Made by a program: the position numbers and the translations under genes. The notes below the pieces were generated by a model. That model was not told the origin of the DNA and did no database searches. It saw nothing but the letters and a program-made list of their open reading frames with translations. A DNA stretch of 64,000 bases from Methylobacterium radiotolerans JCM 2831 (GTDB lineage: Bacteria > Pseudomonadota > Alphaproteobacteria > Rhizobiales > Beijerinckiaceae), in contig NC_010505.1 of assembly GCF_000019725.1 (NCBI RefSeq), positions 4,263,001 to 4,327,000 on the forward strand, written 5' to 3'. Below are positions 42,641-51,779 of the stretch, in pieces; the stretch's first letter is position 1, and each line of letters starts with the position of its first letter.

Positions 42641-44332
42641 TCAGGCGGCGCGGACGGTCGCGAGGAAGCGGCCGACCTCGGCGCCGAGATGCTCGGATTG
42701 CCGCGACAGCTCCGAGGCCGCGTCGAGGACCTGGCCGGCCGCGGCCCCCGTCTCCTCCGACGCCTGCGCCACCCCGGCCATGTTGCCCGTCACCTCGCTG
42801 GTGCCGGTCGAGGCCTGCGCCACGTTGCGGACGATCTCCTGGGTCGCCGCACCCTGCTGCTCGACCGCGGCGGCGATCGAGGTCGCCACGCCGCTGATCT
42901 CGCGGATCCGGCCGGTGATGCCGGCGATCGACGTGACCGCCTGCCCGGTCGAGGCCTGGATCTGCGCGATCTGGCCGGAGATCTCGTGCGTCGCCCTGGC
43001 GGTCTGCTCGGCCAGCGCCTTGACCTCGGAGGCCACCACCGCGAAGCCCTTGCCGGCGGCCCCGGCCCGGGCCGCCTCGATGGTGGCGTTGAGCGCCAGC
43101 AGGTTGGTCTGGCCGGCGATGTTCGAGATCAGCCCGACCACGTCGCCGATGCGGGTGACGGCGGCGCTGAGTTCCTGCACGCGGAGACCGGTCTGATCGG
43201 CCTCGCTCACCGCGAGGTGCGCGAGGCTGGCCGAGCCCTGCACCTGCCGGCCGATCTCCTGCACCGACGAGCCGAGCTCCTCGGCCGCCGCCGCGACCGT
43301 GCTGACGTTGGAGGCGGCTTCCTCGGCCGCCGCCGCCACGGTCGTCGACTGGCTGGCGGTCTCGGTGGCGGTGGCGGTCATCGCCTGCGCGGTCGCCTGC
43401 AGCTCGGTCGCGGAGGACGACACCGTGCCGATGATCCCGCCGACCGCGGCCTCGAAGTCGTCGGCCATCTGCCGCATGCCGGCCTTGCGCTGCTCCTCGG
43501 CGGCCAGGCGCGCCTGCGCGGTCTCGTCCTCCAGACGGCGGGTGCGGATCAGGTTGTCCTTGAACACCTGAACGGCCGCCGCCATCGCGCCGACCTCGTC
43601 GCGGCGCGCGCGGTGGGGCACCTCGCCCCCCGTGTCGCCCGCGGCCAGGACGGTCATCGCGCCCGTCATCGCCTGGATCGGGCGGGACACGCGCAGCAGC
43701 ACGAACGCGGTGGCGCCGCAGGCCGCCAGCACGCTCAGCGCGGCGGAGAGATAGGCCGTCAGGGTCGCGAAATCCGTCGCCGCCATGGCGCTCTCGGCGT
43801 CCGCGTGCGCGCCGCGCTCGTTCAGGGCGACGTCCTTGGCCAGCGTGTCGCGGGCCTCGTTGTAGAGATCGATGTTGGCCGGGTCGGCCATGAGCCGGAT
43901 GCCGTCGGCACCCTGGCCCGCCTCCGCCAGGCGCGCCGCCTCGCGGCCGACGGTCTGGTAGCGCTCCCAGGTGGCGCCGAAGGCGTCGTAGAGGGCCCGC
44001 TCCGCGTCCGACGAGATCAGCGGCTCGTAGGCCTTCCGGGCGGCGGCGAGCGCCGCGACGGCCTGGTCGGTCTGCCGCGCGTTGTCGGCCCGCGTCTCGG
44101 GACTGCCGGACAGGGTCAGCGTGCGCAACTGCTTGATGCGCACATCCGAGGCCGCGGCGCGGATGTTGGTGATCGCCACGACGGAGGGGAGCCAGTTCGT
44201 GGCGACGCCCGTGACGTTGGCCCGGATCCCGGAGAGCGTGAGGGTCGTGAGAACGGCCTGGCCGGCGCACAGGAGCGCGAGGAGGCCGAAGGCGGCGAGG
44301 AGCGACGCTTTGACTGTCAGGTGAAGGCGCAT
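42641..44332 (-). CDS. Methyl-accepting chemotaxis protein
   Basis: 563 residues from the ATG at 44332. First membrane helix about 7-27; a periplasmic four-helix-bundle sensor of about 155 residues ([20 protein letters not shown], the MCP_1/4HB type); second helix about 190-212; HAMP ([20 protein letters not shown]); and a signalling domain with the hairpin tip [20 protein letters not shown] and [20 protein letters not shown]. It should report a small solute to CheA/CheW. Its own promoter region (44333-44637) is unusually AT-rich. Confidence 0.92.
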   Translation of the reverse strand: MRLHLTVKASLLAAFGLLALLCAGQAVLTTLTLSGIRANVTGVATNWLPSVVAITNIRAAASDVRIKQLRTLTLSGSPETRADNARQTDQAVAALAAARKAYEPLISSDAERALYDAFGATWERYQTVGREAARLAEAGQGADGIRLMADPANIDLYNEARDTLAKDVALNERGAHADAESAMAATDFATLTAYLSAALSVLAACGATAFVLLRVSRPIQAMTGAMTVLAAGDTGGEVPHRARRDEVGAMAAAVQVFKDNLIRTRRLEDETAQARLAAEEQRKAGMRQMADDFEAAVGGIIGTVSSSATELQATAQAMTATATETASQSTTVAAAAEEAASNVSTVAAAAEELGSSVQEIGRQVQGSASLAHLAVSEADQTGLRVQELSAAVTRIGDVVGLISNIAGQTNLLALNATIEAARAGAAGKGFAVVASEVKALAEQTARATHEISGQIAQIQASTGQAVTSIAGITGRIREISGVATSIAAAVEQQGAATQEIVRNVAQASTGTSEVTGNMAGVAQASEETGAAAGQVLDAASELSRQSEHLGAEVGRFLATVRAA

Positions 44333-44637
44333 GATCCGGTCCTGGACGAGGCATTCCGCACGTCCGCGACGGCGCCTGCCGGAGCGCAGACGGTCGGGCG
44401 GCCGCACGGGCACGAAGGGGTGAGCCTGGACCGGCTTCCCGCCCTCACAGGCAGCCCACCAAGCAGCCTACACTTCGCTCGGAAAGTCTTAATATTTATA
44501 TCCAGGCGGTCTTTGAACGGATTTGTCTGCGGTCAACTAAAGTTGATTAGCTCTTTCTCTGAGTCGCCCTACCCGACAACCGGATTACTCTTGCGACCAT
44601 CCCCGCTCTCCCCCGTTCCGCGCGGGGGCGCCGCGCG
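44333..44637. promoter_or_regulatory. Chemoreceptor upstream region with inverted repeat
   Basis: No gene. An AT-rich tract at about 44485-44560 holds a likely promoter on the minus strand (TATAAATATTAAGAC-like). TCAAC-N4-GTTGA at 44533-44546 is a perfect inverted repeat and a possible regulator site. It marks the edge between GC-rich chromosomal genes and this control region. Confidence 0.45.
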
Positions 44638-44739
44638 CTAGAGCAGCGCGAGGAGGGCGAGCGCGCAGGAGGCGCCGACGCAGAGCGCGAGGAAGACGTC
44701 TCCCCAGGACAGGTTCCGGGCGGGCTCAGCGGCATTCAT
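44638..44739 (-). CDS. Candidate 33-residue membrane protein
   Basis: A short frame from the ATG at 44739 reads MNAAEPARNLSWGDVFLALC followed by a hydrophobic stretch ending in LALLALL. It has one membrane helix and follows directly on the 3' end of the LLM remnant. It may be a small real gene or residual sequence. Confidence 0.35.
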   Translation of the reverse strand: MNAAEPARNLSWGDVFLALCVGASCALALLALL

Positions 44740-44754
44740 GGGCCGGCGAACGCC

Positions 44755-45260
44755 CTGAGGCCGACCGGGTTCCCGGGGCGCGCGCAGCGACGGGCACGGT
44801 GTCGCCGATGCGCAACAGCCCCGGCCGGAACAGGCCCCGCGCCTGCGGCAGCCGCACGACTTCGCGCACGAAGTCGCTGAGGCCGTCGGGGAAGACGGGC
44901 GGCATGACGGTGATGCCGTCGGCCGCGCCCCCGTCTCGAACCTGGCCTGCACGCGGTCGGCCACGTCCGCGGCGATGCCGACGATCACGTGGTGGCCGCG
45001 ACCCGCCGCCACTCGCAGGGCGGTCCGGCGGATGGTCAGGTCCTCCCGGCGCGCCAGGGCGGTGCGGCGCTCGGCGCGGCTGCGGCCCTGGTCCGAGACC
45101 GGCAGGTCGGGCAGGGGCCCGTCGAGGTCGTAGGATGCCGGCGCGTGGCCGATCACCGGCAGGAAGTCCGGCATCACCGCCACCACCGAGACGACGGGGC
45201 TGAACGGGGCGTGCGCCGCGCCGCCCAGCGCCCGGGACGGGAGCATGTTCAGCGCGAAGA
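44755..45260 (-). pseudogene. Remnant of an LLM-class flavin-dependent monooxygenase (NtaA/DszA type)
   Basis: Two minus-strand frames carry the C-terminal third of this family: YDLDGPLPDLPVSDQGRSRA, LARREDLTIRRTALRVAAGR and GIAADVADRVQARFETG in one, then AADGITVMPPVFPDGLSDFV and REVVRLPQARGLFRPG in the other. A frameshift near 44932-44941, at a C-run, separates them. The N-terminal part is lost or scrambled. Intact family members oxidise sulfonates, nitrilotriacetate or related compounds with reduced flavin. The neighbour is an SsuA-like binding protein, which suggests that a sulfur-source cluster is decaying here. Confidence 0.65.
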
Positions 45261-45601
45261 ACGCGACCATGCGCTGGACCGGCATCGGCGTGCTGCGCGG
45301 GCTCGACATAGGCCCGCACCGGCCCGGCGGGCCACGGGCGGCCGGAAGTCAGGGCCGCCGCGGAGGCGGTGTCCCCGAACGGCGCCCCCGACAGGATGAT
45401 GCCGACCGTGAGCTTCTCGCGGCCCTTGATCCGGTGGGGGCGCGTCCGCCCGCGCCGAGGCGGGACCTCGACGGGGGTGCGCGCCATGACGGCCGCGCCG
45501 CGCTCAGCGCGGCGCGGTTCTCCATCCGGAGCGCCGGTACGCACGGGAAGCCGGATCGACCCGCGGGGGAACCCTCCGCGCCCCGGATCGCCGCGGGTCC
45601 G

Positions 45602-46558
45602 TCAGGTCCGCGGCGGCGTCCAGAGCGCGTCCCGGACCTGGATCGGCCGCGGGAGCAGCCCGAGCCGGTGGAACCGGTCGGCGGTCGATTGCTGCTTGGC
45701 CGCGAGCGCGTCCGTGACCGGGCCGACGCCGAACTCGGAGCGCGCGGCGACGACCGTCTCGATCGGGTACGGGACGCCGGTCACGCTCGACAGCACCTGC
45801 GCGACCTGATCCCGGTGGGCCTCCGCCCAGGCGGCCGCGTCCGCCAGCGCCGCCACCGTCGCCGTGACGATCCCCGGGTAACGGTCGGCGAAGCTCCGGC
45901 GCGCCAGGAAGAAGTCCGAGACGGCGTGGGTCTGCCGCGAGGTGGTGAGGACCCGCGTGTCGTCGTGCGCCTGCGCCAGGGCGAGGTAGGGATCCCAGAT
46001 CACCCAGGCGTCGACGCTGCCGTTCGCGAAGGCGGCGCCGGCGTCGGAGGGCAGCAGGTAGGCGGGCCTGACATCGGAGAAGGCGAGGCCCGCCTTCTCC
46101 AGGGCCGTCACCAGCAGGTTGTGCGAACTGGTGCCCCGCGCCACCGCGACGGTCCGGCCCTTGAGGTCGGCGACGGTGCGGATCGCCGAGCTCGCCTTCA
46201 CCACGACGGCCTCGCCGTCGCCGGACAGCACCGAGGCGCCGACATAGACGAGATCGTTGCCGGCCGCCTGCGCGAAGATCGGCGGCGTGTCCCCGGCGAA
46301 GCCGAAATCGATGCTGCCCGCGTGGAGGGCCTCCAGCAGCGGCGGCCCGGCCTGGAACTCGACCCAGCGGACGGCGACGCCCTGCGGCGCCAGACGCGTC
46401 TCGATGACGCCCTGCCGGCGCGCCACCACGACCACGCCGACCTTCTGGTAGCCGATCCGGAACTCCTTCGGCGCCGCGTCCTGCGCGGCCGCGCCGGTGG
46501 CGAGGCCCGCCCCGAGGGCGAGGATCAGGGCCGCGGCGCGGCGTCGTGTTGTCGTCAC
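45602..46558 (-). CDS. ssuA: SsuA-like aliphatic sulfonate ABC binding protein
   Basis: 318 residues from a GTG at 46558 that follows GGAGGT. A signal peptide (TTTRRRAAALILALGAG, cut near AAAQDA) precedes FRIGYQKVGVVVVARRQGVI, ALHAGSIDFGFAGDTPPIFA, and SAIRTVADLKGRTVAVARGT, which are typical of the sulfonate/nitrate/taurine binding-protein family. It would capture an organosulfonate in the periplasm. No permease or ATPase is adjacent and the LLM remnant lies 342 bp downstream, so the system may be incomplete or served from elsewhere. Confidence 0.85.
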   Translation of the reverse strand: MTTTRRRAAALILALGAGLATGAAAQDAAPKEFRIGYQKVGVVVVARRQGVIETRLAPQGVAVRWVEFQAGPPLLEALHAGSIDFGFAGDTPPIFAQAAGNDLVYVGASVLSGDGEAVVVKASSAIRTVADLKGRTVAVARGTSSHNLLVTALEKAGLAFSDVRPAYLLPSDAGAAFANGSVDAWVIWDPYLALAQAHDDTRVLTTSRQTHAVSDFFLARRSFADRYPGIVTATVAALADAAAWAEAHRDQVAQVLSSVTGVPYPIETVVAARSEFGVGPVTDALAAKQQSTADRFHRLGLLPRPIQVRDALWTPPRT

Positions 46559-47014
46559 GGGGGGACCTCCGTCGCTGGGTGAGCGGGCGCTTCGACCGGC
46601 CCGAACCGGCCGGTCACGGCCCGCGGACGACGCAGGAGGTCGGGGATCGGGCGGACCGCCTCCACCCGGGGCCGGAGCGCCGCGATCCGCGGGGGATCCG
46701 CCTCCGGCCCGATCCGGACCGCGTCGGCGCGATCCAGCGCGCCTCTCGTCGTCGGGATAGGCATCGATGGGGGACATGCGGCACGATCCGGCGCGGCAGG
46801 ACATCCGGGACTTCCCCGAGACGATCTCAGGATAGCGCGCGGCCGGCAGAAGGAGCTTCCGTAGTTCCCGTGCCGGCGGGAAGGTCTTACTGGGACCAGG
46901 GATGCCGGAAGACCGAAGCGATGCCCGTGCGGAACCGGCACCTCCGTCGCGGAGAGTGCGGCGCGGCGGCCGGATCGACGCGCGGGACGCGGCGAATCGC
47001 GCCGGCGCCGGCGG
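46559..47014. other. Gene-free stretch between ssuA and the TonB receptor
   Basis: No real gene is seen on either strand. The left end carries the ssuA ribosome binding site and promoter; the right end has GC-rich inverted sequence just after the TonB receptor stop. I did not find a T-run terminator. Confidence 0.35.
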
Positions 47015-49204
47015 TCAGAACCGTCCGGCGATCGTCAGGCGCACGGCCGTGGGCTCGACGGGATGGAAGACGCGGTCGATCAGCCCCTCGGCGGGCTCAC
47101 CCGGCAGGCGGGACGCGTACGCGTAGGTGATCTGGTCGGACCTGCTGTTGGTCAGGTTCAGCACGTCCAGCGAGACGCTCACGCCATTGCCGAAGGCGTA
47201 GCCGATCCGGCCGTTGACGAGGGCGGTCGACCGCGAGCGGATCGAGTTGTCCTCGATCAACGGGCGCGGCCCGAAGTAGCGGAAGCGGAGCGACCCGAAC
47301 CAGCCGAGGGGCTCACCGAAGGTCACCCCCGCCGACGCGATGGTCGTGGGGGCTTCCGGGACCCGGTTGCCCGCCGGGTCGTAGCGGGAGAACCGGGCGT
47401 TGGTGATCGTCAGATCCCCGTCCAGGGCGAGCCACGGCGTCAGCGCGTACCGGTTCGTCCACTCGACGCCGAAGCGCCGGGTCGGGCGGCTCGGCTCCGT
47501 GGTGCCGGTGTCGCCCTGGAAGATGTTCTCCGAGGCGAAGTCGAGCCGGAACAGGGCGAGGCTCGTCTCCAGCCCGGCGATCGAGCGGTTGCGCAGGCCC
47601 AGCTCGTAGCCCGTGGAGGGCACCAGGAAGGGCGACCGGGTGATGTTGAACAGGGGGCTCGCGGGATCGACCGTGGCGGTGACGCCGCGCGCGTCGTTCG
47701 AGTGGAAGCCGCCGCCGTAATTCACGTAGATCTCGGTGTCGGACCAGGGCCCGAGCACGAGGCCGAGCTTCGGGTTGACGATGCCGTCGGTGGCCCGGCC
47801 GGAATTCGCCGGCGTGTCGGAGCGGACATCGGCGTAGTAGCCGTCCGCCCGCAGGCCGACGCTCGTGCGCAGCCACGGGGTCCAGCGCACCCGCGTGTCC
47901 AGGTAGAGGGCGCCGCTCGATTCCAGCACGCGGTCGTCGAGCACGGTCGACCGGTACCGGCGGAAGGCGGTGTTGAACAGGCCGACGCGGATCGAGTCCG
48001 TCCGGGTCTGGGCGCCGACCTCGACTTCCAGCGGCCGGCCGAACAGGTCGCCCTGGAAGATGTGCAGCACCTCGCCGCCGCCGAGGACGCGCTGGTCGAG
48101 CTGGTGGAACTGGTCGCCGCCGACGGGATCGTTGAGGAAGTAGGTGAAGTCGTTGAACAGGTTCATCTGGTAGCGGATCACGTAGGCCGAGGCCCGCGTG
48201 ATCCCGGTGTCGTCCGTGGCGCTGAACCGCCCCGAGAGCGAGAACCGGCCGGTGTCGCCGCCATCCGTGGGGTTGAGGGTGCCGTAGCGGCCGATCAGCC
48301 CCGCGCCGACGGCCCGCTCCGGGATCTGGTTGGTGGCCGTCCAGCGGGACGCGTAGGCCATGCCGGTGACCGCGAACCCGTCCAGCGCCGTGCCCTGGCT
48401 GTAGCGGGCGACGCCGTTGAGCTTGCGCAGCGCGTCCGGGACGGCCCACGGCCCGTCGTAGACCTGCGCCTCGCCGGCCACGAGCAGGTTGCCCTCGCCC
48501 ACCGGCACCGAGGCGATCGACAGGCCCCGCTTGTAGCCGAAGCTGCCGATCGTGGTCAGCGCGAGGTTCTTCTGAACGGTGTCGAGATAGTCGATGCGCA
48601 CCGAGCCCGCGGAGGCGAAGTCGCCGTCGCGCACGAAGTACGGTCCCTTGTGATACTCCACCGCGCCGACGAGTTCGGGGATGAGGAAGTTGAGGTCGGC
48701 GTAGCCCTGGCCGTGGGCGTGGGTGCGCATGTTGACCGGCATGCCGTCGACGCTGATGGCGATGTCGGTCCCGTGGTCGAGGTTGAAGCCGCGCAGGAAG
48801 TACTGGTTGGCCTTCCCCTCCCCGCTGTGCTGGGTGACGATCAGGCCCGGCACCGCCTCCAGCACCTCGCCGGGGCGCGTCACCGGGCGGGCGTTGAGGG
48901 CCGCGCCGCCGATGAGGCCGGCGCTGGCCGCGTCGACGGTCAGCAGGGCGCCGCCGATCCCGGTGACGCCGCCGACGTAGCCGGCGCTGGCGCCGGGCGT
49001 GCCGGCCGCGGGGACGACCGGGGGCGCAGCCGAGACCACCGAGATCTCGGACAGGGTCACGGCGGAGGCTGCCGGGGCACCGGTATCCGGCGCCGCCCAG
49101 CCGCGCCCGCCGGTCGCGACGGCGAGACCGCCCGCGGCGAGCAGCCGCGTCACGGCGCGGCGGCCGGGAGCGGCAGGAGGGTGGCGGGAGATCGGGCGGG
49201 ACAC
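47015..49204 (-). CDS. TonB-dependent receptor, probably for nickel
   Basis: About 729 residues from a GTG at 49204. The start is uncertain: a GTG at 49246 is possible, and one at 49279 lies inside the operator. A basic, hydrophobic export signal ends near GGRGWAAPD. The plug domain has ARPVTRPGEVLEAVPGLIVT and RGFNLDHGTDIAISVDGMPV. The barrel ends in VRLTIAGRF, with the terminal Phe needed for outer-membrane insertion. HGQGYADLNFLIPELV and the His-rich plug loop (NMRTHAHGQGY) suit a metal complex. A NikR-type operator just upstream and nikR itself next door suggest nickel as the substrate. Confidence 0.85.
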   Translation of the reverse strand: MSRPISRHPPAAPGRRAVTRLLAAGGLAVATGGRGWAAPDTGAPAASAVTLSEISVVSAAPPVVPAAGTPGASAGYVGGVTGIGGALLTVDAASAGLIGGAALNARPVTRPGEVLEAVPGLIVTQHSGEGKANQYFLRGFNLDHGTDIAISVDGMPVNMRTHAHGQGYADLNFLIPELVGAVEYHKGPYFVRDGDFASAGSVRIDYLDTVQKNLALTTIGSFGYKRGLSIASVPVGEGNLLVAGEAQVYDGPWAVPDALRKLNGVARYSQGTALDGFAVTGMAYASRWTATNQIPERAVGAGLIGRYGTLNPTDGGDTGRFSLSGRFSATDDTGITRASAYVIRYQMNLFNDFTYFLNDPVGGDQFHQLDQRVLGGGEVLHIFQGDLFGRPLEVEVGAQTRTDSIRVGLFNTAFRRYRSTVLDDRVLESSGALYLDTRVRWTPWLRTSVGLRADGYYADVRSDTPANSGRATDGIVNPKLGLVLGPWSDTEIYVNYGGGFHSNDARGVTATVDPASPLFNITRSPFLVPSTGYELGLRNRSIAGLETSLALFRLDFASENIFQGDTGTTEPSRPTRRFGVEWTNRYALTPWLALDGDLTITNARFSRYDPAGNRVPEAPTTIASAGVTFGEPLGWFGSLRFRYFGPRPLIEDNSIRSRSTALVNGRIGYAFGNGVSVSLDVLNLTNSRSDQITYAYASRLPGEPAEGLIDRVFHPVEPTAVRLTIAGRF

Positions 49205-49252
49205 CGGCGGATCGGAGGAGGCGTGGCGATCCTCGGACCCTCGCACGCCGCG

Positions 49253-49281
49253 CGTATGATAAACATACGAAAAATTCACAC
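49253..49281. promoter_or_regulatory. NikR-type operator before the TonB receptor
   Basis: GTATGA at 49254-49259 and TCACAC at 49276-49281 are separated by exactly 16 bp, the geometry of the E. coli NikR operator (GTATGA-N16-TCATAC) with one mismatch. A second inverted repeat, CGTATG-N5-CATACG, occupies 49253-49269. Both sit at the transcription-start side of the receptor gene, as expected for nickel repression. Confidence 0.62.
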
Positions 49282-49355
49282 CGGCGGATCGGCGCGGTCG
49301 TGTTGCCCGCGGGGCGCAGTCGAACCGCCCTCGGGACGCCGTCCGGGCGCGGCCC

Positions 49356-49799
49356 TCACTCCGGGCCGTCGCCGTGGCCCGGACGGGTCGGCGCGTCGTC
49401 GCCCTCGGGGATGAGGTGCAGGTGGCCGTAGCGGACGCCGCGCTGCGTGACGACGGCGTCGGCGTAGCTCTGCATCCGGGCCGGCGGCCCGCGCAGCACC
49501 GCCACCTCGAGGCACGCGTCGTGGTTCAGGTGCACGTGCAGGCTGGCGATCGAGACGCCGTGCTCATGCCCCTCGCCGGTCAGCCGGCGGGCCAGGTCGC
49601 GGGTGCCGTGGCTGTAGACGTAGCTCAGGGCCCCGTAGCAGGCCCCCGATCCGCCGGTCTCCGCGGCGCGGGCCGGCGCCAGGGCGTCGCGGACGATGTC
49701 GCGCACCGCCTCCGAGCGGCTGCCGTAGCCGCGCCGCGCGCAGAGGTCGTCGACCGCCGTCAGCAGGGCGTCGTCGATGGTGATGGTGATGCGCTGCAT
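49356..49799 (-). CDS. nikR: Nickel-responsive regulator NikR
   Basis: 147 residues from the ATG at 49799. The ribbon-helix-helix domain (1-45) reads MQRITITIDDALLTAVDDLC then GYGSRSEAVRDIVRDAL. The ACT-like metal domain contains LSYVYSHGTRDLARRLTGEG, then the high-affinity nickel ligands H88, H90 and C96 in SLHVHLNHDACLEVAVLRG, with a further His near 78-80. NikR represses nickel uptake when nickel is high. Length and ligands are complete. It lies upstream of the TonB receptor on the same strand with a 151-bp gap that holds the operator, so the receptor is its evident target. Confidence 0.93.
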   Translation of the reverse strand: MQRITITIDDALLTAVDDLCARRGYGSRSEAVRDIVRDALAPARAAETGGSGACYGALSYVYSHGTRDLARRLTGEGHEHGVSIASLHVHLNHDACLEVAVLRGPPARMQSYADAVVTQRGVRYGHLHLIPEGDDAPTRPGHGDGPE

Positions 49800-49883
49800 G
49801 CCCGTCCTGCCGCTCCCGTGGCCTTCTGGTACGGGGACGCGGGGTCCGTGAACAGCCGCCGGGGACCCATCGGCCGGCGCGGC

Positions 49884-49918
49884 AGAAAAAGAGCCTCGAG
49901 GGCCGCGCCTCGAGGCTC
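49884..49918 (-). terminator. Intrinsic terminator after the siderophore/PepSY genes
   Basis: GAGCCTCGAGG (49891-49901) and CCTCGAGGCTC (49908-49918) form a perfect 11-bp stem with a 6-nt loop. On the minus strand it is followed by TTTTTC. It lies about 230 bp beyond the PepSY gene stop and 85 bp upstream of nikR, so it separates the two units. Confidence 0.8.
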
Positions 49919-50149
49919 GAGTTCTGGGTCTCGGGGTCATGTCCAGCGTGCGCTTGGGATGGACCGCGCTGGAACGCCTGGGCCGAAGGATCAAGGGCGT
50001 GAAAATCGACGACACAGGCGCGACCGGCTGGCATGCCGGCCGAACCATTCTGCACAGATACAGTCGACGCGCATCCGATATATGTCAGGTTTCGGGAGTT
50101 ATTTTGAACTAATTCGCCGCACTGGGTTCAATATACCAGTTCAATTTTA
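49919..50149. promoter_or_regulatory. AT-rich region with TTGAAC-N16-GTTCAA
   Basis: TTGAAC (50104-50109) and GTTCAA (50126-50131) are inverted across exactly 16 bp, and GTTCAA recurs at 50139-50144. The stretch lies between the PepSY stop and the terminator, in AT-rich DNA. Its position at the 3' end of one unit makes it either a late regulatory site or part of a lost promoter. The half-site geometry copies that of the NikR box but the half-site sequence does not. Confidence 0.4.
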
Positions 50150-51769
50150 TCATATCGGCTCACGATCTCCCGGTACCGGCATGCCGGGCCGGGCCCGGTC
50201 CCGCCGCGCGTGCCCCGCGATCGAGAGCCCCGCGGCCTTCGCGGGGCCGCGGGACGCTCCGCCGCGCCGCGCGATCGTGCGGACCGCGAGCAGGAAGAGG
50301 GCGGCGAGGGCCAGCATCGCGCCGTCGAAGGCGAGGAAGACCGGCTCGACCGGCGCGTCGCCGCCGATCCGGCGCGCGACGAGGCGTCCGACATCCGCGG
50401 CCGCGACGGCGCCGTACAACGCGGCCGCCGCCGTCAGCGTCTCCGGCCAGACCCGCCCGGCCGGGCGCAGGAGCGCCGCCGCGGCGACGAGCAGCCAGAC
50501 GGCGAAGAAGGCCCCGACCTCCCACTCCGCCCGCGCGGGCAGCGCGGCCGGCAGGAGCCGGTTGGCCAGGAAATAGGCGGCGACGGCCGCGGGCAGGCCG
50601 GCGATCGTGGCGACGTTCAGGCCCTGGACGAGCCGCAGGCCGAAGCCCCCGGGCGCGTCCCCCTTGGGCAGGCGCGCCACGGCCCAGAGCAGCAGCCCGG
50701 TCGCCACCATGGCGCTGCCGGCCACGCCGCACAGGAAGAACAGCACCCGCAGGGCCGGGCCGGCGAAGTGCGCCTCGTGCAGGCCGACCATCGCGGTGAA
50801 CGTCTTGGTCGCCGGCCGCAGGCCGCCCGCGCGCACCTCCAGGACCGCGCCCGTCACGCCGTCGAAGGCGATCTGCGGATGCTCGTGGGAGAGGCCGTGC
50901 GGCTCCTCGAACACCGCCACCACCGTGGCGTTGGCGTCCTTCGGGTTGACGATGGTGATCCGCTCCAGGGGCTCCGGCCGCATCGCCAGCGCGCGGACCA
51001 CCAGCGGCCCGACCGGCGCCAGCGTGCCGGGCTGACCGGCGGGCGGGCGCGGCGCGGTGATCTGGCCGGATTCGGCGAAGTAGCGCTGGCTGTCGCCGCG
51101 ATAGGCCGCGTGCAGGCCCCAGGGCACGTACATCAGCATGAGGGTGGCGAGCCCGGTATAGGTGATCATCAGGTGGAACGGCAGGGCGAGGACGCCCGTG
51201 ACGTTGTGCGCGTCGAGCCAGCCCCGCTGGGCGGACTTGTCCCGGCGGAAGGTGAAGAAGTCGGCGAAGATGCGCCGGTGCGTGACGAGGCCCGAGATCA
51301 GCGCCACCAGCATGATCATCGCGCAGGCGCCGACGATCCAGCGGCCCCAGAGCGGCGGCAGGTTCAGCTCGAAGTGGAAGCGGTAGAGGAAGTCGCCGCC
51401 GCGCGTCGCCCGCACCGCCGCCGGCGCGCCGCTGTCGGGATCCAGGAGGACGTGGCCGGGCGGGCGGCCCGGCCCCGTCCGCCAGAACAGCTCCAGCACC
51501 GGCCTGTCCGGCCGCGGCAGCGCGAGGAACCACGTCCGCGCGCCGCCCGCATGGGCCTGAGCGTAGGCGACGCCGCGCTCGGCCGCCGCCGCGAGGTCCG
51601 CCGGCCCGAAGGTCCGGTCGGTGCGGAGTTCGGGCCGCATCCACTGCGAGATCTCCGGCCGGTAGTAGCTCGCCGTGCCCGTCACGAAGACGGCGAACAG
51701 CACCCAGCCGACGACGAGGCCCGACCAGGCGTGGAGCCACGCCATCGACTGCCGGAAGGTCTTGCCCAC
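50150..51769 (-). CDS. PepSY-associated transmembrane protein (siderophore-linked reductase type)
   Basis: 539 residues from a GTG at 51769. An N-terminal helix (MAWLHAWSGLVVGWVLFAVF) is followed by a PepSY periplasmic domain, a further helix pair (WIVGACAMIMLVALISGLVTH, then a His-bearing LALPFHLMITYTGLATLML), a second PepSY-like part and four C-terminal helices. Proteins of this form follow siderophore receptors and are thought to reduce ferric siderophore or act in iron release at the inner membrane. It starts 10 bp after the receptor gene, so the two are one operon. Confidence 0.88.
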   Translation of the reverse strand: MGKTFRQSMAWLHAWSGLVVGWVLFAVFVTGTASYYRPEISQWMRPELRTDRTFGPADLAAAAERGVAYAQAHAGGARTWFLALPRPDRPVLELFWRTGPGRPPGHVLLDPDSGAPAAVRATRGGDFLYRFHFELNLPPLWGRWIVGACAMIMLVALISGLVTHRRIFADFFTFRRDKSAQRGWLDAHNVTGVLALPFHLMITYTGLATLMLMYVPWGLHAAYRGDSQRYFAESGQITAPRPPAGQPGTLAPVGPLVVRALAMRPEPLERITIVNPKDANATVVAVFEEPHGLSHEHPQIAFDGVTGAVLEVRAGGLRPATKTFTAMVGLHEAHFAGPALRVLFFLCGVAGSAMVATGLLLWAVARLPKGDAPGGFGLRLVQGLNVATIAGLPAAVAAYFLANRLLPAALPARAEWEVGAFFAVWLLVAAAALLRPAGRVWPETLTAAAALYGAVAAADVGRLVARRIGGDAPVEPVFLAFDGAMLALAALFLLAVRTIARRGGASRGPAKAAGLSIAGHARRDRARPGMPVPGDREPI

Positions 51770-51779
51770 GGCGGCCGCC

